Below the pieces are notes generated by a model. It saw only the letters and a program-made list of their open reading frames with translations. It ran no database searches and was not told where the DNA came from. The translations under genes were made by a program, and so were the position numbers. A DNA stretch of 64,000 bases. Origin: Yamagishiella unicocca (Eukaryota; Chlorophyta; Chlorophyceae; Chlamydomonadales; Volvocaceae). The stretch lies in contig BDSL01000014.1 of the NCBI GenBank assembly GCA_003116995.1, forward strand, positions 868,001 through 932,000. The letters are read 5' to 3'. Every line of letters begins with the position of its first letter. The stretch's first letter is position 1. Of this stretch, positions 13,310 through 23,692 are shown piece by piece.

Positions 13310-14083
13310 TTCCTATACTTCCTATACAACGGCAATTTCGCCTTACGAATGTGCCATTACATGGCAGCTTGTATAGGTCTTTGCCCTGGATACAGCAGCC
13401 CCTTTCAATAATAAATTAGCAACTTGCGTAGTTGCTTCTCTGCTTGATGCAGCCTTCCTATCTGTCCGGCCACGCTGCACAGGACGACGGTACCAGGGGT
13501 CGGGACTGATCCCCTGATCGCCAGCTGACCGTGCATACACTTGATTTGACATATATCTGGCATGTCAGCAAAGATATTTACAGGCCGATGAGGATGCCTT
13601 GTGCGGAAGGCCCAAGTTGCTTGACGCTGGCTGAGCGGTCGCGACGCACACTTGCTGCGGAGCTGCGCACCAGACCATGGTCAGCGGCGACATTGCCTTC
13701 ATGCATCACAAGCACATTACTCTTAGAAGATACGTTTGAGGACCCCAGGAAGGACTACAGTCCCGCAAGCACCGATACTCTGCCGTAATGCCACCTGTCC
13801 GTCCAGCCAACCCGTCGCCAATGCTTCAAGAGTTAATGCGCGAATCTCCGCCTCCTTAACCACCCTGCCCTCGTCTACCATCCACCTTCTATCCGCAATC
13901 AAAACAAATCCAGCCCTCGTGCTAGGTGCCCAACATGTGGCAGCTCTTAACAGTGTCTGCTTGTCCACTCCACTCGCCACCCGAACCGCGTCCGCAGCCC
14001 CTAATAAACTAACAAATCACAGCGCTGTTCGCTTCTCCCCGACTGCCTCCCTGCCGCCCCCCCCCCGCGGCGTAGACGCTGCC
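13310..14083. other. Intergenic: RST1 promoter side and epoxide hydrolase 3' UTR
   Basis: Head-to-tail spacer between two minus-strand genes. It must hold the 3' end of the epoxide hydrolase transcript and the RST1 promoter. I see no conserved ORF. A TGTAA signal on the minus strand (TTACA at 13357-13361) is a plausible end for the hydrolase mRNA, only about 50 bases before the RST1 ATG. If it is used, the two transcripts are packed very tightly. No clear TATA box was found. Confidence 0.5.
13357..13361 (-). other. Candidate TGTAA polyadenylation signal of the epoxide hydrolase
   Basis: This is the first minus-strand TGTAA I noticed beyond the stop codon at 14084, implying a 3' UTR of about 730 bases. 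The distance is long but not unusual for volvocine algae. Confidence 0.35.
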
Positions 14084-17000
14084 CTAGGCTCGCCGCTGCG
14101 GCAGGGGGTTGGCTGCCAGCCAGTCGTCCAGGACGCGGCGCAGCTCCCGCGGCTGGTCTGCCTGGATCCAGTGCGAGCAGCGAGGCAGGATGTGCACCTC
14201 GGAGAGGGGGGCGACCTGCGCAAGGGGAGGGTCGGGGGGGGGGGGACACAAAAGAACCGGGAGGGGGAGGGTCAGGGGGGGACACAAAAGAGCCGGGAGG
14301 GGGAGGGTCAGGGCGGGGACATAAAAGAGCCGGGAGGGGGAGGGTCAGGGGGGGACACAAAAGAGCCGGGAGGGGGAGGGTCAGGGCGGGGACATAAAAG
14401 AGCCGGGAGGGGGAGGGGATAAGGGGAAACCCGTAGGGGTGGGGGGGAAGAGCGGAAACCCGTACGGGGAGGAGCGGAGGGAGAGGAAACCCGTGGAAAC
14501 GACGCAGGGGGGTTATAGGAAACCGATCCCGCAACCCCACCACACCAAGTTCTGTACCATGCACCACAAAACGGGCTCCAAGACGTATCATTACCCCGTT
14601 CGGGGTTTTTGTTGGGGTGCGCCTAGGCTCAGCAGCTGGGGACGGAACTCGACCTTCGACGTCGTATAAACCTAAACCAAGCCCCAGGCGAGTGCACCCA
14701 ACGTCTCCTGATCGGTTTTACTTTAAGTTCTGTGAAACCTTTCCGTGCGTCGCGTGGGGTCCTCGCTTCCTGTCGTCTCGCCGTAGCCGCTTTAGCTTAG
14801 CCGCCAAAGGTCATATTACGACCTTCGGCTTTAGTATCCCCAACCCAGTTCTCCAGAATGCATCTCAAAACGCCTGTCCTAAACGGGTTGTTTTCGGGCA
14901 TCCACGGGTCTTCCTCGAAAGCCCCTCCCCACCCCCTCCCCGCCCTCCAACTTGCCCCCCTCTTCTCGCCACCCCTCCTCCACCCTTCCCCCATCTTCTC
15001 CCTCAGCCAGCTCTTTCCTCCCCCTCCCCCCCCTTCCCCCCACCTCCTCGACGCCGCTCAGGTTGCTGACCCGCAGCGCATGGTCCTCCGCGCCCCACAC
15101 CACCAACACCGGCATCTCCAGCTGGCGCCGCAGGCCCCGCTCCACCTGCATGCGGCAGCGGCGGACAAGGCGGCAGATATGCGGCGGGTAGGGCGACCAC
15201 GTGAACGGGCGGGCAGCGGCGGGCAGGCGGCGGGAAGGCGGCAGATATGCGGCGGGTAGGGCGATCACGACGACGGAAGCGGCGGTCAGAAGGCGGGCAG
15301 GCGGGCAGCGGGTCGGCGGCGGAAGGGGCGGGGAGTTGGGGAAGGAGCGGGGAGGGGACGGGAGGAGAGGAGGGAGCAGCTGGGGTTGCGGCGCGTGCAA
15401 TTGAAGTTGGGGGTAGGCCGGGGACAGCGGCGGCGGCAATAATGTCCTCCTGCCCATCCGCTCGATGCACTAAGACCCTACGCCCCTCCCCACACACCCC
15501 CGCCCGCTCACCTCCGGGTGGAAGGGCAGCAGCCCCGCATCGGTGGCAATCAGCGCCCGGTAGTAGTTGAGGGTGGCGGTGGGGGCACCGGGCTGCAGCA
15601 GCGCCGCCTTGTACACCTCCACATCGGTGGGGGAGAGGGCGCCGGGGGTGAGGGGCGCGGCGGCTCCCCTCCGCAGCCAGATGGCCTCTAGCGTCCTGGC
15701 GTCGCGGTGCGTGAAGAACAGCTCGGCCAGGACGGGCATCTGGGGGCGGCCAGGGGTCGGAAGGGGGACGCTGGGTGCTGCCAAGACAGGTGTCGGTAGG
15801 GCGGATTTGGGTGTTGCCAAGGCAGGTGTCGAGCAACGCAAATTTCGCTGGCGCGCTGGGGGACAGAAAAGGATCGTGGACGGCGGGAGGGGGATGATAT
15901 TTCATAGGTGGGAGTAAGGGGAGGGGGTGACGAGAGGACCCGACAACACGACATTGACCGGGGGATGGCGAGAAGGTAAAGGGGGGGGGTTGATAATTGA
16001 ACAGAAATAAAGGGTTACACACAGGGTAGGGGGGAGCCGTAAGGTTCCGGTCACACGACATTGGCAGTAGCTAGGGGGGGTTGCAAAAATGAACCGGGCA
16101 GTAGGCGGATTACATAAAAGGACCGTTGACTCGGCATGGGCAGTGGGGGGGTTACATGAAGGGACCGTTGACTCGACATGGGAATTGTAGTGGGTGCATA
16201 GCCTTCGGCAGTAGGGGGGGCCGAACTAAGAACCCGATGCCTCAGGAGCAGGCGGAGACATGGCGCTCCGGGCTGCTGGTCGCTTCGTTCTCAACTCCCG
16301 CCTCCCCGCGGCCCCATTGGACTGCCTCACCCTCACCCTCACTCTGGGGCCCCCTCTCCGCACATCCCCCGGAAGCCAGCAGCTGGTGCCTTTCCTTTCC
16401 TTACCGCCACCAAGAGCCAAGGCTGACGGCCCCCCGCACACACAAACCCCCTAACAGCGGAGGAGGCCGATCCCCTGGCGCCCCTAAACCCTAAACCCTA
16501 AACCCTACACAGCCATCACCTGGAACATGAGGATGTAGCTCGAGCACATCATCTGCGCTGCCGTCATGTTCCGCTTGTAGAGCAGCCAGTGCGGCGCAGC
16601 CAGCAGCGCCATCCGGTCCACAAGGCCCGGGTAGCGGCCCGCCACCGCCCACGCCACCGCGCCGCCCCAGTCGTGCGCCACCAGCGTGCACGAGGAGCGA
16701 CCCAGGGCGGCCACCGCCGCCGCCACGTCGGACGTCAGGGGATCCAGGGAGTAGGACGAGATGCCCTTTCGGGGGCCAGGGTGACAGGAACCCGTTGGGG
16801 GGGTGGGGGGGGGGGCGGGGGAAGCCCGTTTATGGGGGTTTGCAGAGAAGAACCGGTTACTCGGCATGGGAAGTGTAGCTGGTGCATAGCCTTCGGACGC
16901 CTGGACGCGCGCGCATGCTACTGGACTTGGGTTGACGGCCGCAAAACTGACTCGGCGAAGGTGGGGGGGGGGGGAAGCGCGAGCAGCACGGGCGGTTGTG

Positions 17001-19598
17001 GGGGTACGGATGGTGCGGTCGCGGAGTGTGGCTGAGGCAGCAAGAGTGAGGCGGGTGGTGGTGCGAAGAGGCGACGTGTTCCGGCCACTTGAGGCGGTGC
17101 TGGCGAGGGGCAGCCGGAGCGTGTGGTCTAACTTGCTGCACACACCCACCCACGCACCCGCCCCACAGGCACCATTGTACACTGCCGGTTCCTCGCTAAC
17201 TTCACATCACGTGGCAAACACGCGTTCCTACTCCCACCCACCCACCCATCCTTCACCGTAATTCCCCACCCACCCTCCCAGCGGTCTGTTCTAAACGGTT
17301 TTTTCGGGCATCCACGGGTCTACCTCGAACTCTCCCAGCTGCAAACCCAACCCCGCATCCCCTGCCTAACCCACAGCAGCCACCCCAGCCGGGATCCCCC
17401 CCTGCCACCCCGTCACCCGTTCACTCTCGCCCTGCCCTCCCAGCTCCCAGCTCTGTGCCGACCAACGGGTTTCCTGTCCCCCCCCCAGCGCCCTCTCACC
17501 CCCCCCGCACCTACCCCCCCAGCTCCCAGCCCAGTCACCTGCGGCTTGCTGGACCAGCCGAAGCCCCTCATGTCCAGCGCCACCACCTCGTAGTCGTCCC
17601 TGTAGTCAGCCAGCTGCCGCCGCCAGCTGTACCAGCACTCGGGGAAGCCGTGCAGGAACAGCATCAGCGGCTTGTTGGGGCGCCGGCCGAAGCTGACGGC
17701 GTGGAGCCTGCGTACCGACAGCAGCGGCGGCGGCGGCGGGGGCGAGGGCGTCGGCGTTGGCGGGGACCGCTATCCAGACATCATGACAGCAGCAGCGGCA
17801 GCAGCAGCAGCGGCAGCAGCGGCGGTCGGGGGAGGCCGCTGTACGGGTGACTGGACATCATGACGGCCGCAGCGACGCCTATAAAGGCTAGGCAGGAAGG
17901 CTGTGGCCCCTCTGCAGGCGCGACTGGCCGTCACCCGGTCCCCCAGTCAGAGCTGGAAGGAAAGGCACCCCTCCCCCGCCCCCAGTCGGACGGGGCCTCC
18001 GACTAGGACTGGGACTGGGACCGGACCGCGATGGCCGCTCTCCCATAGCGCTCCAACTCCCACAGTTTTCCTACTAGCGCCCAAAACCGATTCTGCGAAA
18101 ACTTTACGTGCGTCGCGTGGGGTCCTCGCTCCCGTGCGTCTCGCCGTAGCCGATATAGCTTAGCCGCCAAAGGTCATATTACGACCTTCGGCTTTCGTAT
18201 CCCCAACCCAGTTCTCCAGCATGCATCTCAAAACTTCTGTTCAAACGGTTTTTTCGGACATCCACGGGTTTCCCTCGAATCCCCCGCCCCCATAACGCCC
18301 TCCCTCCGTGCCTCACGTGTGCCTGCGTGTGCCTCGCGTGTGCTCGCCTCTACCCTTCCCACCGCCCCTGGCTTCCTTCCTTCCGTCCTTCCCGCCTACA
18401 CGTCGTAACCCCAAACCCCCCCGGCCCCCGCCCGCTCCTTCTCCTCGGTTTACGATGTCGTATCAACCGGTTTTCTCGCCACACCCCCCGCCCGTGGACC
18501 TCCTCCCCGCGCCACCCCCCCGCGCCCCACCGCCTACGCAGTCCGTACGCCCACGCGCCGCCGTCACACCACCTACTGGACTCCGTTCCCCACATCCAGC
18601 TGCTCGTGCACCAGCCCCTCCAGCCCCTCCAGTCCGGGCGGCAGGGGCGCCTCCTCGGGCCGGCACCTGCGGGGCTGGCGGCTCAGGAACGCGAAGGGGC
18701 TGCGCGAGCCGGGGCCGATGGGGGAGGAGGGGTGGAGTCCGGGTTGAGGGCATGTCAGATCCCGGAGGGTATCGGAGATCTAGGCGAGCAGGGCTCGTGC
18801 TTGACTAGCTATTGACTAGTAGGCGGGTCGGATGCTTGCGAGGGAGTCCCCTCGGGAACACCGGGAGGTCGCGGCTGTCTGTTGGGGTTACGGCGGTGGG
18901 TGCGGCGGGAGGTGGTCTCGTGTGTGCGATGTAGCGGAGGGGGCGCGGCGAAGGGACATGCGTGTATGTGTGCATGTGTGCGTATGCGCGTTTGTGTATC
19001 GGCGTGCGCGGGGGGCTGGGGGGGCAGGCGCGGTAGCCGGTGTTCCCCCCAAAATGCCGGTTATCCCGCCGTTTGGACCTCTCCTCCCGCCTGCCGTGTA
19101 CTCCAACCCGTGTCCCAAAACACTCCCTCTCATATCTCCTGCACCCGGGTTTCCTCGCAACCCCCCGGTGAATGTGAAAGCAGAGGGGCGGCCGCACCCA
19201 GTGCCAGCTACTCAGCCGCAGCCCCAGCGGGATAGCTAGCTGTGACGCAAGCCGCCTGACTGCCCCGCCGCCTGGTATCCGCCGCCGTCAGCGCCGCCTC
19301 CACACACCCACGGTAGGCCCCAGATGGAGCCCGCCCTTTCGTCTCCAAGCGCCACTCCACCAACATTTGCATCTCAGCCGTAGGGCCTGCGCCCGCCGGA
19401 GCGACTAAGGCAGCTGCTGTGACTGTCAGTGGCGGCGGCGCGGAGGGTCTGGGTCCCGGCCGGGGCCCCGTTGCGGGGGCAATGCGCCCACCTGCTGAGA
19501 AACGCCTTGAGCAGCGCCAGCACCAGCCCCGCCCAGATGAAGGGAATGAAGACCAGGTAGCCCAGGGCCAGTAGCGGGCCGCTGATGGCGGGTACCCC
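14084..19598 (-). CDS. EPHX3/EPHX4-type membrane-anchored epoxide hydrolase (first coding exon not found)
   Basis: Exons found: 19598-19492, 18666-18577, 17707-17539, 16765-16520, 15739-15512, 15145-15044, 14215-14084. Phases are consistent and give 357 aa plus stop. The first listed exon encodes a hydrophobic span (LALGYLVFIPFIWAGLVLAL), as in the N-terminal anchors of EPHX3/EPHX4 (ABHD9/ABHD7). The alpha/beta-hydrolase core follows: oxyanion motif HGFPE, nucleophile Asp in VAHDWGGA, lid tyrosines in LNYYRAL, acidic residue in WGAEDHAL, and catalytic His in CSHWIQADQP. The last motif is close to the EPHX4 form. The full triad is therefore present and the enzyme should be active on epoxides, with the catalytic domain next to a membrane, probably the ER. 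Length fits the family at about 360 aa. The exon starting at 19598 is read from an acceptor, so an upstream exon with the ATG is missing. Confidence 0.9.
14228..14415. repeat. Roughly 36-bp G-rich minisatellite
   Basis: About five units of the type GGGACACAAAAGAGCCGGGA followed by GGGGGAGGGTCAGGG, in the intron before the last epoxide hydrolase exon. Confidence 0.85.
14738..14922 (+). repeat. Dispersed repeat family A, long copy 1
   Basis: About 185 bp, closely matching 18095-18280 and in part 29231-29352 and 44427-44528. Landmarks in order: GTGCGTCGCGTGGGGTCCTC, GCCGCCAAAGGTCATATTAC, CCCAACCCAGTTCTCCAG, and GGGCATCCACGGGTCTTCCT. It lies in an epoxide hydrolase intron. It has no ORF of its own and looks like a short non-autonomous interspersed element. 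Confidence 0.8.
16106..16206 (+). repeat. Dispersed repeat family C, two tandem copies
   Basis: Two units of the form ATAAAAGGACCGTTGACTCG, then ACATGGGAAGTGTAG and GTGCATAGCCTTCGG. The same motif recurs at about 4664-4714, 16845-16902, 25847-25867, 27033-27062, 27135-27173 and 61062-61122, and in reverse at 10711-10766, 48099-48150 and 52189-52215. All copies are in introns. Confidence 0.75.
16483..16508. repeat. Interstitial telomere-type heptamer
   Basis: CCCTAAA repeated about 3.5 times, just outside an exon-intron junction of the epoxide hydrolase (exon ends at 16520). Related short tracts lie near 788-805, 7200-7252 and 32823-32855, and a degenerate CCCAAACCC/CCCTAAATC field runs through 51475-51705. 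Confidence 0.85.
18095..18280 (+). repeat. Dispersed repeat family A, long copy 2
   Basis: Same order of landmarks and same strand as the copy at 14738-14922, in another intron of the same epoxide hydrolase gene. Small differences (for example GTATCC preceded by TTTCG instead of TTTAG) show the copies have diverged. Confidence 0.8.
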
Positions 19599-19738
19599 CT
19601 GCGTGCGGCCGGGTGAGGGGCAGTCTTGGTTTTCGGCGAGTTGGTTGCGGAGCAGTTAGAGGGCCGAACACAGCGGCTGGGCCTGACGTTGGGGTAACGA
19701 ACTACTACCTAAAGAGCCGGAATCAGTCGTTTTGGTCA

Positions 19739-20557
19739 TCGTTTGAGGCTCGCATGGTTTGTGGGCGCCAAAGCGGCAACGCGAATATTCGGCCACGCGC
19801 ACACGGGTATCTCGTGTGTAGGCGTTACGACGCTGGCCGCTGAAGGGGACGGGCAGGGCGACATGTGTTGCTGGACAGCGACGACAAGCTAGCTGTTTAG
19901 GGTCTGGACGAGGTACAGATGCTGGCGCAGCGCCTCGCGATCGCCAGGATCAGCGGGGCGCTGCAGGGTGGAGGCGTCGTGCCTATGTCGTTGCCCTCCT
20001 ACCTCGAGTATCTCAACGCGCTTGTATGGCACCGCGCTTGTGCCATTAGTTGATTGTTTATCTCGTCGCGGGCCCGGGGCCATTCTTCTTGGCGCGTGCA
20101 GGCAGCGTGCGTTGTGGACGTGAGCGACGGGTGGCGAGGCGTTTCGTGTTCTGGCGCATGTACCGTGCGGAATTGTTAAATGGACTTGAATTACACCCAT
20201 GCGATGATCGCGGTCTATGTGAAGTGTCCCATCGCGGTCATCGTTCTCCTTCTCATTCCGGCACTTCGGACGACGACTGAGCCCTTACATCAAGTATCCC
20301 ATGCAGACCAACCATTTCTTACATTCCAAATTTAGGTACAATTTTAGGCTCATATAGTTGGCATCCTGCCGTTCGTTCCTCGACACAGTCCCTAGCAAGG
20401 TCGTGGCGTGTTGCGAAAGACCATTTCCCTCCGAAACAAGGCGTCAGGCATACTTCACTTCTCATAGCGACCACTTTCTCCTAGGAATCTCTTGAAAACG
20501 GTCTGTCTTGAAGCAAAGCGACTTAGCAGGGCGTCATCCTCGCGCAGAGCACGTACT
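19739..20557. other. Divergent intergenic region between the epoxide hydrolase and the ROMO1-like gene
   Basis: Must contain the promoters of both divergent genes and probably the missing first exon of the hydrolase. GC is lower than in the genes on either side. I see no conserved ORF or clear TATA element. Confidence 0.45.
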
Positions 20558-21175
20558 ATGTCGGATAACCAATGCCTCAAGCAAATTGCAATGAACTTTG
20601 GGGTAGGAGCGACTCTTGGCGCCTCTGTCGGTGAGTGCTGCTGCCGAGCGACCGACTTCAGCCGCATCGGGCACTGTACCTAAGCCTGTTCTTCTTGCGA
20701 TGACGTACCGACCACAGGCGCTGTCTATGGAACATTTGATGCGATTAGGTTCAAGGTGGGTGTGGCCTGGACGCAGTCGGGGAATCCCGGACGTATGGCG
20801 GGCTGTGACTCCGGACACGCTGAGCACCCGGTCTTATCTACAATCACCCGCATGCAGATCCCCGGGCTGTACAAGATCCGACACATTGGGAAGACCACGA
20901 TCAGCACCGGAGCGGTGAGTACCGTAGGATATGCGGGGCGGGGGGGTATGTGGTTGTTGTTCAATACCGAAGCGGTGAGCCCCGTAGGCTGTGCGAAGGG
21001 TGAGAACAAGTATTAGTGGTGTCCCGAGAGGAGCGGCCACAGTGCCGGATCTGGGGGTTTGCATATGGTCGTCTGCTTACCCTTGCCCTCCCTGACGTCT
21101 TGGTGCCGTCCGTGGTTGCAGGTGTTTGGAACATTTCTTGCGGCAGGTGCACTCCTACACTGTGGGAGACACTGA
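20558..21175 (+). CDS. ROMO1/Mgr2-family mitochondrial inner-membrane protein, 73 aa
   Basis: Four exons: 20558-20630, 20718-20755, 20858-20914, 21122-21175. All junctions are GT-AG and the phases are consistent. The small protein matches the plant-type ROMO1 family by remembered pattern. It has an N-terminal Cys (MSDNQC), a Gly-rich first membrane helix (GVGATLGASVGAVYGTFDAI), the loop FKIPGLYKIRHIGKT, and a second helix ending GTFLAAGALLHCG. ROMO1 (animals) and Mgr2 (yeast) sit in the inner mitochondrial membrane. Mgr2 gates lateral release at the TIM23 translocase, and ROMO1 is linked to reactive oxygen and cristae structure. Two hydrophobic segments with small-residue (GxxxG-like) faces are visible. 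Single exons are too short to be found by ORF length. Confidence 0.85.
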
Positions 21176-21470
21176 ACGTGTTGTAGGGAGCAATTTGGGG
21201 ATGTATGCGGTGGAGGGGCTGCAGGGGTCGTGTGTCGTGGCTGTGAGAGTGTTCCTCGAGTCCGGTTGAGTCCTGGTTGACTACACCGTCACGTGAGCAA
21301 TGAAAACGGCATGTGACTTCCCCAATTGAACATGTGGACTTGCTGTGAGGAATGTAGTGGATACAGCACGGGCCTCATATGTTGGTGTCGGTGGTGGGTT
21401 CGGGCGGAACAGGGTATGGGATTGCGTCGGATACTGCACTAGAAGGATTACAGCTTAATTTCGAATTACT

Positions 21471-21475
21471 TGTAA
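21471..21475 (+). other. TGTAA polyadenylation signal of the ROMO1-like gene
   Basis: Lies 296 bases after the stop codon and 200 bases before the next gene's ATG. The interval 21176-21675 therefore reads as this 3' UTR followed by the promoter of the WW-domain gene; nothing else is seen in it. Confidence 0.6.
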
Positions 21476-21675
21476 GACTTCAAGCGAATAGCGTCTCCGT
21501 ATCCAATGTGGGTCGCCAGTTTCAGGCTCCTCGTCCCATCCGTCCGCAACAGCTACCTCTTCCATGATCAGCGATTCAGTACAGACAGTGTTCCATTCAA
21601 GGACACATACAGTTAATCCACTGCTATTACAATCGTATTTGTTAGGAACTGTAGTTGTCAGTGACTTCCATAAGA

Positions 21676-22519
21676 ATGCGTCGGAGAACGGTCTTTGCTA
21701 TTTGCGTGGTGTTGCTGGTCGCCAGCGGCGCCTTGCTGGCGTCAGCTGCAAAGGAAGGGAAAAAGGATGCTGCCGCGAAGGGCAAGAAGAAAGCCCCGTA
21801 AGCCTGCCGCATGCCACGCTATAGCCATCTTCGCTGCGGCTGAACGCCATCTGCGTTCATTGCAGAGTGACGTTTCTGCACGACAACCAGACGTGGACTG
21901 TCCACCAGAACAAAGAGGGGGTAAGCTTGCTCCTTGGTTGCTGTATCACTGCGCGCCGCTGACAGATTTACATGCGGACGCCTGACGCGCAACAATCTTA
22001 CGCAGAGGGCCTTCTTCTACAACATGGCGACCGGATCAACGCAATGGACTGACCCCCGGGCGACTCCATTGTCTGCCAACCAGCGCACGCTGGTATTGGC
22101 CCTCTTCGTCGCCCCTCTCGTGCTCATGGTCGCTGGCGCTGCAGGCTACCTCTACTGGGTCAGGGTAAGGTTCTGTCAAGTTACATGCAGCAAAACCAAT
22201 TAAACTGCAGGCGCGTCTGTCTCCGGGACCGTGTTAACCCTAGGGGTGGCCCCGCCCCGTTCCCCGCAGTCTACGCACCCCAAGCTGTTCAACGGCCCAA
22301 AGAAGGTCAAGGGGCTGAAGAACTGGTAAGCATTCTATGCAACTTCTGCGTTTGCGTGTTTGGCCAAGCAGTATTAGCCTGACCCGCTGCCTCCCACCGG
22401 AACTCGCTGGCGCGCACAGGGAGCGCGCACTGATTCCACCCAAGATCAACAAGCCGAAGGATCTGGCACGGACTGCTTCCCCAACGCCGCCGGCGGAGGA
22501 TGTTAAGAAGGCCCAGTAA
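21676..22519 (+). CDS. Signal peptide, WW domain and single-span membrane protein, 163 aa, function unknown
   Basis: Five exons: 21676-21797, 21866-21920, 22006-22164, 22270-22325, 22420-22519. All introns are GT-AG and the phases agree. Residues 1-25 are a signal-peptide-like sequence (Arg-rich start, then AICVVLLVASGALLASA). Lysine-rich residues 27-40 follow. Residues 46-77 form a WW domain with Trp51 and Trp73, 22 apart, aromatic FFYN between them, and the closing WTDP. Residues 87-111 are one membrane helix. Residues 112-163 are a basic, Pro-containing tail. With a cleaved signal peptide the WW domain would face the ER lumen or cell exterior, which is unusual because WW domains normally bind proline motifs in the cytosol or nucleus. 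An uncleaved anchor would reverse the topology. I do not recognise a named family. Confidence 0.85.
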
Positions 22520-23692
22520 CTAAAGTCCACTCGTGCAAGTGGAAGTTAGCGACGGTCGCCTTCATCTATGTACGCACGTGTCGTATCGGACTGGTCGGAA
22601 GGTACATGCTGAACAGTGGTCGCAAGGGGCATACATGTGAGAACGCGCGCGCTGGCGTATGGGACCCTGCTGCGCTTTGCATGCTACGCCCCAATAACGT
22701 TTGGGAATCGATGAGTAATTGGCGGAAGAGAGACCCTCCGGTACCACGGGTTGTACAATTTATTGGGTCACGTTGGCAGCTGGCCACTCCCCTCCGCTGT
22801 AATTGCGGCACTCGGATCACCTGCCCTACGTCTCCACCTTGGCTCCCGGGTGGATCGGCGAGACCGGAAGGATATGATAGCACCAGCAGTAGTTGTGCCG
22901 ACATTCCCTGAATCGGCGACCTGGCAGCTGCACCGAAGCCATACCCATTTGGTAGGTTATTCAGCAGGGCTTCACAGCAGCTGCGATGCCGTGACCAAGT
23001 GTACTTCACCCTTTGGGTCGCCATCGCCTCAGCATCCCCTGGCATCCGCTGTACCGGGCTACGGTAGTAGGGATGCGTGGAGATAATGCAAAGGCCCATC
23101 CGGGGTGGGCGGAGGATTTCCCTGGAAATGGTTTCATTTTGGCAGTTAGGGAGGGAGCTCAAGGACGCTCAAGGCAGGACGGGGCCACGTTCTGGCTGAT
23201 GCAGGCTACTGACACAGGCTGATGCTCATGAGCAGTAAAGTTCCAGCGTGCGCGCAGATATCGTGTCGGATTCCCAACAAAGTAAAGAACCTGGGGCTCG
23301 ATTTGCGCGTCCTGTCAAGGTAATTGGACGAGGGACAGGACAGGCAAGCGGTCCATGGGACTTTCGGATACGGTATGTTAACGGAACTACCCGATTCTCC
23401 ACAATTAGAAACCATACAGAAAGCCCATCGGCATCGGCCCCAGTCACAAATCTGCGCGATTGGACGCGCCGAGGTGCAGTCATACTAGTCGATTACAACG
23501 GTCATCCTAGGTCTAAACATACGGTTTTTATTCAACGCTTACTTACGACTACTTAACAACAATCCTTTCGATATAAAGTTCATAATCGCGTCCCAGCGCA
23601 AGGCGTGGGCGCGATGGTCACAAATGTATAAGCGTTCACATATGGCCCGATTTAGTTTATTGGCATGTAGCACTGCGTAGTAAAAACTCCGA
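22520..23692. other. Intergenic: WW-gene 3' UTR and DENN-gene promoter
   Basis: Head-to-tail spacer of 1.17 kb, of lower GC than the flanking genes. No conserved ORF is visible, and none of the short ORFs on either strand has family resemblance or good splice context. Confidence 0.5.
22798..22802 (+). other. Candidate TGTAA polyadenylation signal of the WW-domain gene
   Basis: Lies 279 bases after the stop codon, in the same direction. Confidence 0.5.

Noticed and set aside
19708..19738. Candidate first exon of the epoxide hydrolase (MTKTTDSGSL)
   Set aside because: It ends in phase 1 while the next exon needs phase 0, and every nearby alternative donor is also phase 1.
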